A stretch of 64,000 nucleotides of DNA from DATACN01 sp038215095. GTDB taxonomy: Bacteria > Actinomycetota > Thermoleophilia > Solirubrobacterales > Thermoleophilaceae. Positions 50,681-58,916 of the stretch are shown here, in pieces (position 1 is the first letter of the stretch; every line of letters starts with the position of its first letter). The notes beneath the pieces are model-generated. The model was given only the letters and a program-made list of their open reading frames with translations. It was not told the origin of the DNA and did not search any database. A program made the translations under genes and the position numbers. The stretch is taken from assembly GCA_038215095.1 (NCBI GenBank), contig JBBQRG010000004.1:8939-72938 (forward strand). Direction: 5' to 3'.

Positions 50681-51761
50681 CGGCGGCGATGCCCGCGGCG
50701 GCCGAGACCAGCCTTTCGCGCAGCATCCCGACGTGCTCCGCCAGCTCGCGAACGTGCTCGTCGCGACGGTCTGCCGTCTCGCGCACCCACTGCCGCACGA
50801 GCGCCTCGTCCATCTGATCGGTCCGCATCACGAAGGCGCCCCGGCCGACGGACTCCTGGAAGTCCCGGCACTTCGGCCGGTACTCGAGCGCGATAGCGGG
50901 AACCTCGACCGCCGCGGCGAGCACCGCGGCATGCAGCTTGTGGGCGATCACGAGCTGGCAGCGGGCCAGCTGCTCAGCCACCTCGGGGACGCCGAGCGGG
51001 CCGTCGGCGACGCTGGCCCCCTGGCCCAGCTCGTCCGCGAGCGCGCGCTGGAACGCCACGTCGTCGCTGAAGGTGGGCACCAGCAGGATTCGCCAGCCGT
51101 CGTCGAGCAGGCCGCGCGCGAGGCTGAGGGCCTGGCGCCGGAAGGCCCCGGGGTCCAGTCCCCACTGGTCGTCCACGGTGCCCACGTTCAGCCCGAGCAG
51201 GCCGTCCTCCGGCGGCCGGGTCGGAAGCCTGAGCGCCAGGGCGGGGTCGCCGACCACGTCCGAACGGATCCCGAGGTCTGCCAGCGCCGATTGGGAGAGC
51301 GGTCCGCGAACCCCGACGGACTGGAACGGCTCGAGCAGGACCCGCCAGCGCTCGAGCTCCTCGACGACGCCGCTTCGCAGGCCCACCCGGTAGCCCGGAT
51401 CCTCGACGCCCACGCCCAGCGTGAAGCGAGGCGCCTGCGGCCACGCGGCCACGGCGTTCTCGAGCGCCAGGCGGAAGTGGCCGTTGCCGATCAGCGTGCC
51501 TCCTCCCAGGCAGACCGCCTGGCAGCGCAGCCAGGGAAGGCCGCCGGCCGCGCGGGCCAGGGCGGTGCTGGACGACGCCGGCACTCCCACGAAGTCGAGC
51601 TGTGGGAACAGCTGCCTGTGGGCCTCGAACATCGCCTCGTCGCCGACGTTGCCCTCGCCGAGCCAGCCGACGTAGGCGGTCACGGAGCGGCGGAGCGCCA
51701 CCCGGCCGAACGCGAGATCGCGCCGCAGCGAGCCGGCGCGCTTCCGTATGCCTTTCGTCAT
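50667..51761 (-). CDS. Polysaccharide pyruvyl transferase family protein
   Basis: 364 residues from the ATG at 51761. 'YVGWLGEGNVGDEAMFEAHR' (the G-x-x-N-x-GDE motif), 'AVCLGGGTLIGNGHFRLALE', 'SVGVRGPLSQSALADLGIRS', 'DVVGDPALALRLP', 'CQLVIAHKLHAAVLAAAVEV', 'PAIALEYRPKCRDFQESVG'. These are PS_pyruv_trans signatures (CsaB/WcaK type), which add a pyruvate ketal from PEP to a sugar, giving the polymer negative charge. Related proteins bind SLH domains of wall proteins. Confidence 0.9.
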   Translation of the reverse strand: MTKGIRKRAGSLRRDLAFGRVALRRSVTAYVGWLGEGNVGDEAMFEAHRQLFPQLDFVGVPASSSTALARAAGGLPWLRCQAVCLGGGTLIGNGHFRLALENAVAAWPQAPRFTLGVGVEDPGYRVGLRSGVVEELERWRVLLEPFQSVGVRGPLSQSALADLGIRSDVVGDPALALRLPTRPPEDGLLGLNVGTVDDQWGLDPGAFRRQALSLARGLLDDGWRILLVPTFSDDVAFQRALADELGQGASVADGPLGVPEVAEQLARCQLVIAHKLHAAVLAAAVEVPAIALEYRPKCRDFQESVGRGAFVMRTDQMDEALVRQWVRETADRRDEHVRELAEHVGMLRERLVSAAAGIAAASRA

Positions 51762-51810
51762 AGCCACATTCACCAGAAGCCGGGTCCCGCACCGCCCGTT
51801 GAAGCAGGGG

Positions 51811-52965
51811 ATGAGGGTAGCCCTCGTATTCCCGGGAGACGGCGAGTCGCCGAGCACGAGGTCGGGGACGCCCTACGGCCTCGCCAGCGGCCTGAGGGCG
51901 CGCGGTGCCGAGGTGGTGCACGTTCGTGCCGAGCCGGGTCCGCTTCCCGAGCTCGCCGCGGAGGCGCTGCTCACCGCCGTGCAGCTGCCGAGGAGCGCCG
52001 CGCGCGGCCGTGAGAATCTCGTCCGCCGCAGTCGCTCGGCTGCCCTCTGCCGTCCCGAGCTGGGCGCGCTGCGCTCCCGGGCCGCGCGCCGCCGGCTGAA
52101 CGGCGCGGGCGGGATCGACGCCGTGCTCCAGGTGGGCACCGGCCTGAGCGTTCCTCACGAGCTCCCCACCGTCACACACGACGACATGACGGTCGTCCAG
52201 GCAGTGAGGCACGGGTACGCCGAGTGGGGTGCGCTGTCCCGGCGCGCCGTGGATGCGCGGATCGACCTTCAGCGGGCCGCCTACGAGCAAGCGGTCGCCT
52301 GCTGCGTCGAAGGGGGATGGGCGGCGCGCTCGCTGGTCGAGGACTACGGGATCCCCCCCGAGAAGGTCCACGTGGTCGGCGTGGGCCGCAACCGGGAGAT
52401 CCCGGTGACGGGCGAGAGGGACTGGACCAAGCCCCGCTACCTCTTCGTGGGCAGGGACTGGGAGCGAAAGAACGGGCCCGCGGTGGTGCGGGCATTCGAG
52501 CGCCTGCGCGCGGACATACCCGAAGCGCGCCTCGACCTGGCGGGGGGCCATCCTCCCGTGGACTCACCCGGAGTCACGGGCCATGGCCTTCTGAGCCTCG
52601 ACGACCCGGTCGAGCGCGGGCGCCTCGACGAGCTCTTCAGCCGCGCCACCTGCTTCGTGATGCCGTCGCTGTTCGAGCCGTTCGGGCTCGTCTTCGCGGA
52701 GGCGAGCGCCGCCGGCATCCCCAGCATCGGCACGACCGTCGGCGGCTGCGCGGACCTGCTCGAGGGCTGCGGGCGCGTGATCGACCCCTCCGACGAGGAG
52801 GCGCTGCTGGCCGCGATGCTCGAGCTGGCCGAGCCGGACGTCGCCGAGCGTTGCGGCGCCTTCGCGCGCGAGCGCGCGAAGGAGTTCACCTGGGCGGAGG
52901 TCGCGGGGCGAGTGATCCGCGCCCTGGAGCCGCACACGGAAGCGCACGCCGCCCCCGGCCGTTGA
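51811..52965 (+). CDS. GT4-family glycosyltransferase (paralogue of 49574)
   Basis: 384 residues from the ATG at 51811 with GCAGGGG just upstream. 'MRVALVFPGDGESPSTRSGT', 'VTHDDMTVVQAVRHGYAEWG', 'ACCVEGGWAARSLVEDYGIP', 'EKVHVVGVGRNREIPVTGER', 'YLFVGRDWERKNGPAVVRAF', 'VMPSLFEPFGLVFAEASAAG', 'PSIGTTVGGCADLLEGCG'. Complete. Shares the whole motif series with 49574, so probably the same sugar chemistry on a different acceptor. Confidence 0.88.
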   Translation: MRVALVFPGDGESPSTRSGTPYGLASGLRARGAEVVHVRAEPGPLPELAAEALLTAVQLPRSAARGRENLVRRSRSAALCRPELGALRSRAARRRLNGAGGIDAVLQVGTGLSVPHELPTVTHDDMTVVQAVRHGYAEWGALSRRAVDARIDLQRAAYEQAVACCVEGGWAARSLVEDYGIPPEKVHVVGVGRNREIPVTGERDWTKPRYLFVGRDWERKNGPAVVRAFERLRADIPEARLDLAGGHPPVDSPGVTGHGLLSLDDPVERGRLDELFSRATCFVMPSLFEPFGLVFAEASAAGIPSIGTTVGGCADLLEGCGRVIDPSDEEALLAAMLELAEPDVAERCGAFARERAKEFTWAEVAGRVIRALEPHTEAHAAPGR

Positions 52966-52974
52966 ACATGCGCA

Positions 52975-53196
52975 ATGGCGTGCTCGCACAGGGGTTTCCA
53001 TCGGATCACGTCGCAATACGACAGGCAGGCGGGGCTGCTCGTCTACCTGAGCTTCTGCGAAAGCTGCGGCGCGTCTCTTGGCGAGGTGGACCGGCTCTCC
53101 TACCGCCCGCGCTTCGAGCGCGGCGCGGACAACCAGACGGCCTCCGGCGCGGCCGCCTCCAATAACGGCGTGACGGCCGATCGCGGGCCCGCGTAA
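52975..53196 (+). CDS. Small zinc-ribbon-like protein
   Basis: 73 residues. C3-x-H5 and 'CESCG' form a likely Cys3-His metal site; 'FHRITSQYDRQAGLLVYLSF' and 'VDRLSYRPRFE' resemble conserved small actinobacterial proteins I recognise by pattern but cannot name. The tail after residue 55 is polar and disordered. Role unknown; may bind nucleic acid or protein. It starts ten bases after the GT4 gene and may be read through from it. Confidence 0.7.
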   Translation: MACSHRGFHRITSQYDRQAGLLVYLSFCESCGASLGEVDRLSYRPRFERGADNQTASGAAASNNGVTADRGPA

Positions 53197-53208
53197 ATCG
53201 AGTCGCCT

Positions 53209-53739
53209 GTGCGCCGTTCATATTTGGCCTTGCGGTACCGCCCCCTCCTCATCTGCGTCCTCGCGATGCTCGCGCTGCTCGCCCTCGTCGGGCATGCCGG
53301 TGCGTCGCCGACGGCGAGCGCGGCGCAGTCGCCCGACTACCAGGTGCCGATCCCGCCCGCCCAGCCGGCGCCCACTCCGTACTTGACTCCGATCCCGATC
53401 GTGCGCCTGTCCGGGTCGTTCAACCGCAACGGAGTGCGCGTCAAGCTGCTCACGATCACGTCGCCGCGGGGCTCGAAGATCACGGTCCGCTGCGCCGGCG
53501 GCCGCCACAAGGGCTGTCCCTACTCGCGCAAGACGGCCACCTCGCCGAAGAGGCGCAAGGTTCGTTTCAGGAGCCTCCAGCGCTTCCTGAGGGCCGGCGC
53601 GGTGCTGCGCGTGTACGTGGTGCGCGGCAACACGGTCGGCAAGTACACCTCCTTCAAGGTCCGCCGCAGCAGGGCTCCCGCCCGCAACGACGCCTGCCTC
53701 TACCCGGGCGATCCCACCGAGCCGCGCGGGTGCTCCTGA
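53209..53739 (+). CDS. Secreted small beta-domain protein
   Basis: 176 residues, GTG start. Signal peptide ('LLICVLAMLALLALVGHAGA'), then a Pro-rich stretch ('PIPPAQPAPTPYLTPIPIV') and a basic domain: 'GVRVKLLTITSPRGSKITVR', 'CAGGRHKGCPYSRK', 'VRFRSLQRFLRAGAVLRVYV', 'NTVGKYTSFKVRR', 'CLYPGDPTEPRGC'. The pattern is common in Solirubrobacterales extracellular proteins (family memory). Two Cys pairs may be disulfides. Ligand unknown. Confidence 0.78.
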   Translation: MRRSYLALRYRPLLICVLAMLALLALVGHAGASPTASAAQSPDYQVPIPPAQPAPTPYLTPIPIVRLSGSFNRNGVRVKLLTITSPRGSKITVRCAGGRHKGCPYSRKTATSPKRRKVRFRSLQRFLRAGAVLRVYVVRGNTVGKYTSFKVRRSRAPARNDACLYPGDPTEPRGCS

Positions 53740-54152
53740 TGCTCCGCCGCCGCCTAATAGCGTCCGGCGTGCTGGTGCTCGTGGCGTTCGGCGTCTCGTT
53801 CGCCCTCAGCTCGGGCGGCGACAAGGGCAGCTCCACAGCGTTCCCCGGCAAGCGCGCCGCCACGCTCGACGTGCCCAAGGGCCAGCTGGATGGCGCGAAG
53901 GTCGGCTCCGACAAGGCGATCCCCACTCTGCACGCGCCCGTGAAGCGGGCGCCCAAGCCGGCGCCGACCCCGGCACCGGCCCCCGCGCCGAAGCCCGCGG
54001 CCGTGACCCACAGGCGGGCACCGGCGGTCTCGAGGCCCGCCCCGGTGCGCGTCGCGCCGGCTCCGGCCCCCGTCGTGATCCACGCCCCGGCTCCGGCCCC
54101 CGCGCCGAAGCCCAGTACGCCGCCCGGCGGGAACTTCGACGACTCCGGATGA
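53739..54152 (+). CDS. Pro/Ala-rich membrane-anchored protein
   Basis: 137 residues; the ATG at 53739 overlaps the previous stop (TGATG). One N-terminal helix ('ASGVLVLVAFGVSFAL'), then an extracytoplasmic spacer dominated by Pro, Ala and Lys ('APKPAPTPAPAPAPKPAA'), which may span the cell wall. No enzymatic motif. Coupled to the pseudokinase gene by an ATGA overlap, so 53209-56200 is an operon. Confidence 0.72.
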   Translation: MLRRRLIASGVLVLVAFGVSFALSSGGDKGSSTAFPGKRAATLDVPKGQLDGAKVGSDKAIPTLHAPVKRAPKPAPTPAPAPAPKPAAVTHRRAPAVSRPAPVRVAPAPAPVVIHAPAPAPAPKPSTPPGGNFDDSG

Positions 54153-56200
54153 TCACGCGCACCCCGCATAGCGAGCCCGAGTCGCTCGAGCTGGGCGCCA
54201 CCTTCGCCGGCTATCGCATCTCCGTACCCATCGGTGAGGACGGTGGCGCGGGCACGGTGTACGCCGCCACGGCGCTCGCGCCGGAGCAGCTGCCCGAGTC
54301 GCCGCCCTGGCTGCCGCTGGCGCTCAAGGTGTTCTCGACGCCGTCGTCCTGGGACGCCGCGATGGAGCGCGGCTTCGTCGAGACGGCCCGGCTCCAGTCC
54401 ACGATCCACCACCCGAACCTGGTCTCGATCTACGAGGTCGGCACGTCGCCGACCCCGTTCCTGTCGATGACGCTGGTGCGCGGCCTCAACCTGGCCGAGC
54501 TGATCGCTTCCACGAGGCTCGACGACACGGCCGCGCTCGAGGTCACGCGCTGCGTGACCGGCGCGCTCGAGGCCGCCCACGAGCACGGGCTGGTCTACCG
54601 CGGGCTGAAGCCCAGCGGGGTCCTGCTCCCGGCCGGCGAGGCGCGCCGCGCGATGCTCGGCGACTTCGGCGCCGGACGCTCCGCGGAAATCGACTCCGAC
54701 GTGGAGAGCAACGTGCGGGCGCTCGGGGCCATCCTCTTCGAATGCCTCACCTGCAAGCCGGTGAGCTCCACCAGCGGCAAGCTCAGGGAGTTCAGGCCCG
54801 ACCTGCCGGCGGCGCTCGAGGCCGTGCTCGCGGGCGCGCTCGACGAGGACGGCTCCAGGCGCCACGCCTCGCCCGGCGACTTCCTCGCCGCGGTCGAGCA
54901 GGTCTTCCCGCACCGGCGGCGCCAGCTGCGCGCACCGGCCCAGCGGGCGCCGCGAATGGAAGCTCCAGCCAAGCCCCAGCCCGCGCCCTGGATGACGCGC
55001 GAGGCCGTGGCCGAGACCGTGCCAGCCGCCGCTCCTGCCGAGACGGCGGCTCCGGCCGTGGCCGCCGCTGCCGCGCCCGTCGCGGCGGCGGCGCCCGCCA
55101 CGGCCCCCACCAGGCGGACCCGGCGCGCCAAGGCCGCGCCCGCCGTCGCCGCTGCCGCTGCCGCACCGGCTGCTGCCGCGCCGGCCGCCGCCCCGGCGAA
55201 GGCCGCCGCTCCCGCCCGCGAGGCGACCGGCGCCAAGCCGCCCGCGGAGCGCCGCGCGCCGCTGGCCGGGGCCTTCGCAAGGATCCCCCGAACTGCCCTG
55301 ATCCTCAGCCTCGTGCTGGTGGCCGCCGTGCTGCTGGGCGTGGCCCTGGCGCCGCACGACGGCAGCACACGGGCGGCCACGGTCACCTCGCGCAGCCTGG
55401 CGCTCACGCTGCCCGACAGCTGGAGCCGCACCGACAAGGTGGCGGCAATCCCGGGACTCAAGCTCAGCGACGCGGTGGGCGCGAAGCCGCCCGGCCAGGA
55501 CGGGGCGCGCAGCGCGCTCGTGGCCGGCCGCCTTTCCGGGGGCAACCCGAGGGCGCTGCCCACGGCCCTCGCGGAGCGCCTGCAGCAGCAGCCCCGGCGC
55601 GACGCCGTCGAGCTCGGCTCGCTCCAGGCCTACCGCTTCTCGCCGGTGCGGCCCGCAGGCGCCGGCAAGGTGGCCACCGTCTACATGGTGCCCACGAGCG
55701 CGGGCGGCGTCGCCGTGGCCTGCGTCGCGCCCGAGAGCTCGGGCGGCTTCATGCTCGACTGCGAGCGGATCGTCTCGACGCTGCGCCTGAAGGGCGCGAC
55801 CCCCGAGTCGGTGGGCGCCAGCCCCGACTACCTCCGCGCGCTGCGCAAGCCGCTCGCGCGGCTCGACCGCTCGCGCAGCTCGGCCGCCCGCGACCTCCGC
55901 ACCGCCCAGACCCGTGGCGGCCAGGGCGCTGCCGCAGGCCGGCTCTCGGACGCCTATGGCACCGCCGCCCGCGCGCTCGGCAAGGTGGCCCCGCCGGCGG
56001 CCGCGCGCGAGCTCCAGACCGGCACGGTGCGGTCGCTCACGACCGTCTCACGGGGCTACGCCCGCATGTCCCGCGCCGCCGGCGCCGGGCCGGGTCGTGG
56101 CGTCTGGAACGCCGGCCGCAGGCAGGTCGTCCGCGGTGAGCGCTCCCTGCAGGGCAACCTGCAGCAGCTGGGCGCGCTGGGCTACTCGGTCAGTCCGTAG
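54149..56200 (+). CDS. Membrane-anchored serine/threonine pseudokinase
   Basis: 683 residues. Residues 20-255 are an Hanks-type kinase fold with Lys60 ('LALKVFS') and alpha-C 'ETARLQSTIHHPNLVSIYEV' (Glu78), and DFG is kept (172-174). The catalytic loop reads 'VYRGLKPSG': the HRD Asp is Gly152 and the Asn is Gly157. About 35 residues of activation segment and the APE motif are gone. It should not phosphorylate. An Ala/Pro linker (about 270-375), a membrane helix (about 381-400) and an extracellular domain with 'SLALTLPDSWSRTDKVAAIP' follow. A sensor or scaffold role is likely. Confidence 0.88.
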   Translation: MITRTPHSEPESLELGATFAGYRISVPIGEDGGAGTVYAATALAPEQLPESPPWLPLALKVFSTPSSWDAAMERGFVETARLQSTIHHPNLVSIYEVGTSPTPFLSMTLVRGLNLAELIASTRLDDTAALEVTRCVTGALEAAHEHGLVYRGLKPSGVLLPAGEARRAMLGDFGAGRSAEIDSDVESNVRALGAILFECLTCKPVSSTSGKLREFRPDLPAALEAVLAGALDEDGSRRHASPGDFLAAVEQVFPHRRRQLRAPAQRAPRMEAPAKPQPAPWMTREAVAETVPAAAPAETAAPAVAAAAAPVAAAAPATAPTRRTRRAKAAPAVAAAAAAPAAAAPAAAPAKAAAPAREATGAKPPAERRAPLAGAFARIPRTALILSLVLVAAVLLGVALAPHDGSTRAATVTSRSLALTLPDSWSRTDKVAAIPGLKLSDAVGAKPPGQDGARSALVAGRLSGGNPRALPTALAERLQQQPRRDAVELGSLQAYRFSPVRPAGAGKVATVYMVPTSAGGVAVACVAPESSGGFMLDCERIVSTLRLKGATPESVGASPDYLRALRKPLARLDRSRSSAARDLRTAQTRGGQGAAAGRLSDAYGTAARALGKVAPPAAARELQTGTVRSLTTVSRGYARMSRAAGAGPGRGVWNAGRRQVVRGERSLQGNLQQLGALGYSVSP

Positions 56201-57182
56201 CGTCGAAGCGCAGCACCCCGTCGTGCTCCGACTCGGCCACGCGGCCGTCGTTCAGCAGCAGGTCGGTGTGGCCGAGCACCTCTGACAGCGTCAGGTAGGC
56301 CTGGGTCACCGCGATGTTCCCCCACAGGGCCTGCGCCAGCTCGTAGGCCGAGCGCGGGCGCTCGGCGATCAGCCGGTAGAGCTTGTCCGCGCGCCTGCGG
56401 TGGAGCTGGAAGCGCTGGTCGATCAGGGCGCGGTGCTCGGTGATCGGGTCGCCGTGGCCGGTCAGCACCAGGTCGAGCTCGAGCTCGCGCGTCAGCTCCA
56501 GGGAATGCATGTACTCCACCAGCGCCTGGCGGCGCTCCTGACCCTCCCTCGGGCGCGTGATCAGCGGGTTCGAGGAGATGTGCTTGATCAGGTGGTCCGC
56601 CGCGATCAGCGTGCGGCGCTCGGGGTCGTGGAAGACCGTGTCGGTGGGGGAGTGGCCGGGGCGGAAGAGGGTTCGCAGGGTGCGGTCGCGGAACTTCAGC
56701 TCATCGCCGTCGTGCAGAACGCGCGTCACGTTCGCCTTCGCGCCCCAGGCCCGGAAGGCCGCGGACACCGACTGCAGCGCCCGCGCCACGTCCTCGGGGA
56801 TCCCGTGGCGCAGCATCAGCGCCAGCGCGAAGGCGTCGTCGGCCGCGGACTCGTCGGCATAGCCCTCCACGAACGGCACGGCGGCGTCGATCGCGGCCAC
56901 CCGGGCGCCCGAGCGCGCGGCCACGATGCCCACGAGCCCCAGGTGGTCGATGTGCTGATGGGTGAGGATCACGAGCTCGATCTCCTCCAGCTCGTGCCCC
57001 AGGGCGCGCAGCCCGCGCTCGAGCTCGTCGAGCGAGGTGCCCGAGTTCGGTCCTGCGTCCACCAGCGTCAGCGGGTCGTCGTCGATCAGGTACACGTTCA
57101 CCCGGCCGACGGCGAACGGGGTGGGGATGGCGAGCCGGTGGATGCCCGCCATGGCGGCGATGTCGTAGAGGTCGTCGCTCAC
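56190..57182 (-). CDS. Metallo-beta-lactamase-fold hydrolase
   Basis: 330 residues from the GTG at 57182. 'VNVYLIDDDPLTLVDAGPNS', 'LVILTHQHIDHLGLVGIVAA' (HxHxDH), 'FRPGHSPTDTVFHDPERRTL', 'AADHLIKHISSNPLI', 'LVLTGHGDPI' complete the metal site. The final 80 residues are a winged-helix-like domain ('ELAQALWGNIAVTQAYLTLS'), as in LACTB2-type hydrolases. Substrate unknown. The open frame upstream belongs to the broken gene at 57209, not to this protein. Confidence 0.88.
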   Translation of the reverse strand: MSDDLYDIAAMAGIHRLAIPTPFAVGRVNVYLIDDDPLTLVDAGPNSGTSLDELERGLRALGHELEEIELVILTHQHIDHLGLVGIVAARSGARVAAIDAAVPFVEGYADESAADDAFALALMLRHGIPEDVARALQSVSAAFRAWGAKANVTRVLHDGDELKFRDRTLRTLFRPGHSPTDTVFHDPERRTLIAADHLIKHISSNPLITRPREGQERRQALVEYMHSLELTRELELDLVLTGHGDPITEHRALIDQRFQLHRRRADKLYRLIAERPRSAYELAQALWGNIAVTQAYLTLSEVLGHTDLLLNDGRVAESEHDGVLRFDATD

Positions 57183-57208
57183 GGCGGCTGACCCTACTCG
57201 GCGGCCAG

Positions 57209-58201
57209 TCAGTCGCAGCGGCGGAAGCGGAGGGGTGAGCCGGCCTCGGTTTCCGGAGGAGTCGCGGGCGATCACGGTCAACCGGTGGCGCGCCGCGTGG
57301 AGCCTCACGGCCTGGATCCGCCGGCGAAAGACCCTGTGGGTGGTGGCGTGCACGACGCGCCCGTCCAGGTAGAGCGCCACGCGGCGCACCGGCGAGCGCT
57401 CGCCGATGCGCACCCGCGCCGTGAAGCCGCGGGTAGTGCACCTCCGGAGCGGCACCCCCGCACCCGTATTCGCGGAGGCTTCAGGTCGCGCCGGCAGGGG
57501 CTGCGCGTGAAGGTCCGCTCGCTGGCTCCGTCCTGGTACTCGAGGGTGAAGCTCGTGATCCAGCTGCCGCTGCGCGGGCAGGCCGGGGGAGTGCGGGTGT
57601 AGGCCCGGCCTCCCCGCACGAGCGCGAGGCCGGCGAGGCGCAGCTCCCGGAAGGCGGTGTATGGGTCGGGCGGCGGGTTCCCCGGGAGCGCGGGGGCCCC
57701 GAAGGTCACGGTCCTCCCGCTGATCCTCGCCCGGCTGACGACGCGCGTCGGGGGATCCTGGGACTCGGCGATGCCGATCAGCTCGCCGTCGTTGTTGAAG
57801 TTCGTGATCTTGTTGGTGGTGAAGCGCGGGAAGCCGCCCGGCGAGCCGTTGTCGGTTAGGACCGTGCCGGTGGACACCAGGCTGCCCGGCGGGCAGGCGG
57901 CCGCGCCCTGCGCCATCAGCTCGGCGTCGGTCGCCTTGCAGCGCTCGATCGCCGAGGTGTCGATCACCGAGCCGGGCGGCAGCTCGGAGACGATCGTCTT
58001 CACCGCGTAGGGCTTGCCCTGCGGGTTCGCGGGGTCGCGCCAGTCGATCGCAAGCGAGCTGCCGGTCGGGGTGGCCGGCGTCCTGGTGCTGAAGGCGGAG
58101 CTCACGCTCTGGCGTGCGGCGAGGCCCGCGGCCGGCAGAGCGAGGACGAACAGCACCGCCAGTCCGCTCACGCCCGCCCGCGCCCGCGTGGGGTGCGTCA
58201 T
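57209..58201 (-). pseudogene. Secreted Cys-containing beta-domain protein with two frameshifts
   Basis: The N-terminal 250 codons are intact: signal peptide ('VSGLAVLFVLALPAAGLAAR'), then a beta domain ('DWRDPANPQGKPYAVKTIVS'). After 'PPRIRVRG' in a run of five Gs (near 57451-57456) the sense continues one frame over as 'LRRCTTRGFTARVRIGERSP' and 'LYLDGRVVHATTHRVF'. Near 57245-57250 it returns to the first frame and ends 'RFRRCD' and stop. Each shift restores a family-like sequence, so this is either a recent double mutation, a sequencing or assembly indel pair, or less likely recoding. The restored protein would be about 330 residues. Confidence 0.7.
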
Positions 58202-58208
58202 ACCCGGG

Positions 58209-58916
58209 TCAGTGGCTGGTGAAGCGGCAGCGCAGCAGCGTGGCGATCACCTTCAGGCCGTCCCGCGAGGTGAGCTTCTTGCCCTGGTCGTGCGCCCGGG
58301 CCGCGTAGCTGGCCGGAACCTCATAGATGCGCTCGCCGCCCTGCAGCAGCCGCGCGGCGATCTCAGGCTCGATCTCGAAGCCGCGCGCCCGCAGCGGCAA
58401 CCGCTTGAACACCTCGGTGCGCACCGCCTTGTGGCAGGTCATCAGGTCCTGGAGGTAGACGTTGAAGAGGATGTTCGCGGCCAGCGTGACCCCCCGGTTT
58501 CCCATCACGTAGAGGAACGAGTGGCTCGTGTGACCCTCGAACACGCGCACGCCGAAGACCGCGTTCGCGTCGCCGGCGACGATCGGCTCGAGCAGGTCGG
58601 CCATGTCGCGCGGGTCGTACTCGAGGTCGGCGTCGAAGATCGCGCTGATCTCGCCGTTCGCCTGTGCCAGCGCGGTGCGAACGGCTGAGCCCTTGCCCTG
58701 GTTGCGCTCGTGGAAGAGCACCGTCACCTCGGCCGGCCAGTCCTTCGAGCGCAGCAGCTCGGCCGTGCCGTCGGTCGAGCCGTCGTCCACGACGATCAGC
58801 TCGCGCGAGCTGAGCTCCTCCGTCTCGAGCACCGCCGCGATCGCCTGCTCGATCGTGCGCAGTTCGTTGTAGACGGGCATCAGCACCGTCAGCAGTGGTC
58901 GTCCGCCGTCGTTCAC
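58209..58916 (-). CDS. GT2 dolichol-phosphate-mannose-synthase-like transferase
   Basis: 235 residues, GTG start in a GTGA overlap with the mutase stop. 'LLTVLMPVYNELRTIEQAIA', 'LIVVDDGSTDGTAELLRSKD', 'NQGKGSAVRTALAQANGEIS', 'AIFDADLEYDPRDMADLLEP' (DAD metal site), 'GFEIEPEIAARLLQGGERIY'. DPM1-type enzymes make polyprenyl-phosphate sugars; the coupled mutase would supply sugar-1-phosphate. No C-terminal membrane helices. Confidence 0.92.
   Translation of the reverse strand: MNDGGRPLLTVLMPVYNELRTIEQAIAAVLETEELSSRELIVVDDGSTDGTAELLRSKDWPAEVTVLFHERNQGKGSAVRTALAQANGEISAIFDADLEYDPRDMADLLEPIVAGDANAVFGVRVFEGHTSHSFLYVMGNRGVTLAANILFNVYLQDLMTCHKAVRTEVFKRLPLRARGFEIEPEIAARLLQGGERIYEVPASYAARAHDQGKKLTSRDGLKVIATLLRCRFTSH

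Noticed and set aside
56190..57455. A 421-residue protein joining a beta domain to a metallo-beta-lactamase fold
   Set aside because: The first 90 residues belong to the frameshifted secreted gene (ending RFRRCD in another frame); the hydrolase starts at the GTG at 57182.
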